Source of the DNA: Betaproteobacteria bacterium UBA3031
Lineage (GTDB): Bacteria; Pseudomonadota; Gammaproteobacteria; Burkholderiales; Eutrophovitaceae
Length of the DNA: 5,887 bases
Assembly (NCBI GenBank): GCA_002367635.1
Contig: DFDI01000094.1
Location: 1 to 5,887 of the forward strand
Direction of reading: 5' to 3'
Below are positions 4,677-5,887 of this stretch, piece by piece. The notes below the pieces were generated by a model, which did no database searches, was not told the origin of the DNA, and worked only from the letters and a program-made list of their open reading frames with translations. Numbering within the stretch: position 1 is the first letter of the stretch; each line of letters opens with the position of its first letter. The translations under genes and the position numbers were made by a program.

Positions 4677-5447
4677 TTGAAAAGAAAACTGCATAAATCC
4701 AATCTAGAACCCAATTTCACTGCGATCGAGCAAGTCGAACAGATCATCAAACAACGGGGCTACGCGAACATCGATCCGAGTGCCCTCATGGGACTATTTA
4801 ATACTGCGCCAAAAGAACTGCAAGAGCTGTCTGACTCATGGCACCATCTGACAACAGATGAGTACTTAAAAGACGGGGGCAAGTACAGAAAGCGCCGACA
4901 CGCAAGTCTAGAGATCAGCACTTCTGACTTACACGTAGTCCCACAACGGGCCCACTGGCAACCCACGACCTACAACGCGCTTCATGGCGGCATGCACCGA
5001 TGGTTCGACCCAATTACTACAGATGTTTTGTCCTCACAGTTCTTCAAAGAGTTACTCATGTGGTTGGCCAAGTTAGCTTCCCGCATAGATGGCGAAAAGC
5101 TCTGGTATAGCGAAGCACATCAATTTCGTATTGACACGACCAACGGCATTGGTCGACCGACCCCAGAGGGCGCGCATCGAGACGGCGTCGACTGGGTTGC
5201 CCTATGCCTTATTGAGAGAAAGAACGTGACCGGCGGCGAAACTCATGTATTCGAAGTCGATACACCCAATGGACAACGATTCACCATGTCTCAACCATGG
5301 AGCCTCCTCATACTCGACGACAGGCGAGTCATCCATGAGACGACTCCAATTCAGCCCGACGGTGTAAATGGGTGGAGAGACACACTTGTGATCACACTGA
5401 GGGCTGACGGCTTTCTCGAAGAGACCTCTGCAGAAGAAAAACTATAG
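4677..5447 (+). CDS. Fe(II)/2-oxoglutarate-dependent dioxygenase, PF10014 type (amino-acid-hydroxylase-like)
   Basis: This 256-residue non-heme iron oxygenase uses 2-oxoglutarate and O2. Characterised members of this group, such as the Bacillus L-isoleucine 4-hydroxylase, hydroxylate free aliphatic amino acids. Seen: the iron facial triad H167-x-D169 (in PTPEGAHRDGVDWV) and H220 (in DDRRVIHETTPI); R234 in WRDTLVIT, the likely 2OG-carboxylate arginine; GGETHVF (186-192) of the jelly-roll core; and the family's basic KYRKRRHA block (69-76). Length is typical (about 230-260). The protein is cytoplasmic, with no signal peptide. The only plausible full-length start is TTG at 4677: an in-frame TAA lies at 4662-4664, and the next in-frame ATG (4788) would remove the N-terminal helices. 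A weak AAAGATGG (4663-4670) could serve as ribosome binding site. Substrate is not predictable from sequence alone, and no amino-acid ligase, transporter or NRPS gene is near. Apparently transcribed from its own TATAAT. Confidence 0.88.
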   Translation: MKRKLHKSNLEPNFTAIEQVEQIIKQRGYANIDPSALMGLFNTAPKELQELSDSWHHLTTDEYLKDGGKYRKRRHASLEISTSDLHVVPQRAHWQPTTYNALHGGMHRWFDPITTDVLSSQFFKELLMWLAKLASRIDGEKLWYSEAHQFRIDTTNGIGRPTPEGAHRDGVDWVALCLIERKNVTGGETHVFEVDTPNGQRFTMSQPWSLLILDDRRVIHETTPIQPDGVNGWRDTLVITLRADGFLEETSAEEKL

Positions 5448-5596
5448 CTTTAAATCTATTTTTCGGCCAACAATCATCGTATCCATAGCGGCGCTCACAC
5501 CACGGTATGGTTAGATGGAAATTATTTACCTACTCCAATCGTAGTATCCTCTTGGCATAACCTCTTTTAATAGCACTCCGCAACCCTTATTACTTC
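5448..5596. other. Intergenic gap between the dioxygenase and DUF4396 genes
   Basis: These 149 bases lack a convincing terminator or promoter. CCATA (5481-5485) and TATGG (5505-5509) make only a 5-bp stem with a long loop. TTGGCA (5552-5557) resembles a -35 box but has no -10 at usable distance. No ribosome binding site stands out before the ATG at 5597. Confidence 0.4.
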
Positions 5597-5887
5597 ATGC
5601 TAAATATTTCCTGGGTTTGTCAGCACACGTGGAAGCGAGCAGCCCACAATACGATGTGGTGTCTTGCTGGTTGCTCTATCGGTGACTTTGCAACGATTGC
5701 CTATGCGCAGTGGACGGCCTTAGCGTGGCCTGTGTGGCAAATCATGGTGCTTGCCATTATAAATGGGCTTCTAACCTCAATAGCGCTGGAAACATTAATT
5801 CTCACAAGACAAATGCCGCTATCAGTTGCAGTCAAAACCGCAATCGGTATGTCCCTGATCTCGATGATCGCAATGGAAGCGACTATG
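5597..5887 (+). CDS. DUF4396-type membrane protein, 3' end outside the window
   Basis: The frame from ATG 5597 stays open for 97 codons to the window edge, so only the N-terminal part is seen. Three hydrophobic segments are visible: about 20-37, 44-69 and 76-97. The block H17-N-T-M-W-C22-L-A-G-C26-S-I-G-D30 resembles the signature of DUF4396 inner-membrane proteins, as does the late helix SMIAMEATM (89-97), where the family has a conserved ME-x-x-M pattern. C22, C26, E65, E94 and several methionines (M85, M90, M93, M97) lie in or near membrane segments and could bind a soft metal such as copper; this is inference, and the family's function is not established to my knowledge. The start is uncertain because no clear ribosome binding site precedes 5597; the next in-frame ATG (5654) would cut into the signature block. 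A complete protein of four or more segments is expected. Confidence 0.68.
   Translation, partial: MLNISWVCQHTWKRAAHNTMWCLAGCSIGDFATIAYAQWTALAWPVWQIMVLAIINGLLTSIALETLILTRQMPLSVAVKTAIGMSLISMIAMEATM

Noticed and set aside
4760..4966. 68-residue minus-strand open frame in the dioxygenase gene
   Set aside because: Antisense shadow of a gene with an intact iron-binding triad.

Overview
The window reads as a chromosomal stretch of a marine-type gammaproteobacterium. This is an inference from the moderate base composition, the compact single-gene transcription units, and a protein set (halohydrin-dehalogenase-like SDR, renalase-like flavoprotein, Prx6-type peroxiredoxin, PF10014-type dioxygenase, DUF4396 membrane protein) of a kind met in such genomes. 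No mobile element, integrase, CRISPR array, rRNA or tRNA was seen, and nothing points to recent transfer.

Layout. At the left edge (5-670, minus) lies a short SDR-fold protein. It carries both diagnostic signatures of halohydrin dehalogenases: T-x4-[FY]-x-G in place of the glycine-rich nucleotide loop, and an S-x12-Y-x3-R catalytic triad. A 333-base gap separates it from a divergently transcribed renalase-like FAD protein (1004-1975, plus). That gene converges on a zinc-dependent succinylglutamate desuccinylase/aspartoacylase-family gene (2039-2992, minus). Upstream of it on the same strand is a 1-Cys peroxiredoxin (3091-3744, minus), with a strong minus-strand terminator between the two. A 255-base divergent control region (3745-3999) then leads to plus-strand genes: a small exported protein of no recognised family (4000-4605), an Fe(II)/2-oxoglutarate dioxygenase of the free-amino-acid-hydroxylase type with a TTG start (4677-5447), and the first 97 codons of a DUF4396 membrane protein cut by the window edge (5597-5887).

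How the genes relate. Most genes look like separate transcription units, so no multi-gene pathway is evident. A loose theme is small-molecule detoxification and redox housekeeping: halohydrin/epoxide chemistry, peroxide reduction, a flavoprotein that in characterised relatives repairs aberrant NAD(P)H isomers, and a 2OG hydroxylase. The points most worth a second look are the cofactor-independent dehalogenase-like SDR, the 10-bp-phased GATT(T)C repeats upstream of the exported-protein gene, and that orphan exported protein itself. I did not find a clearly new multi-component system.
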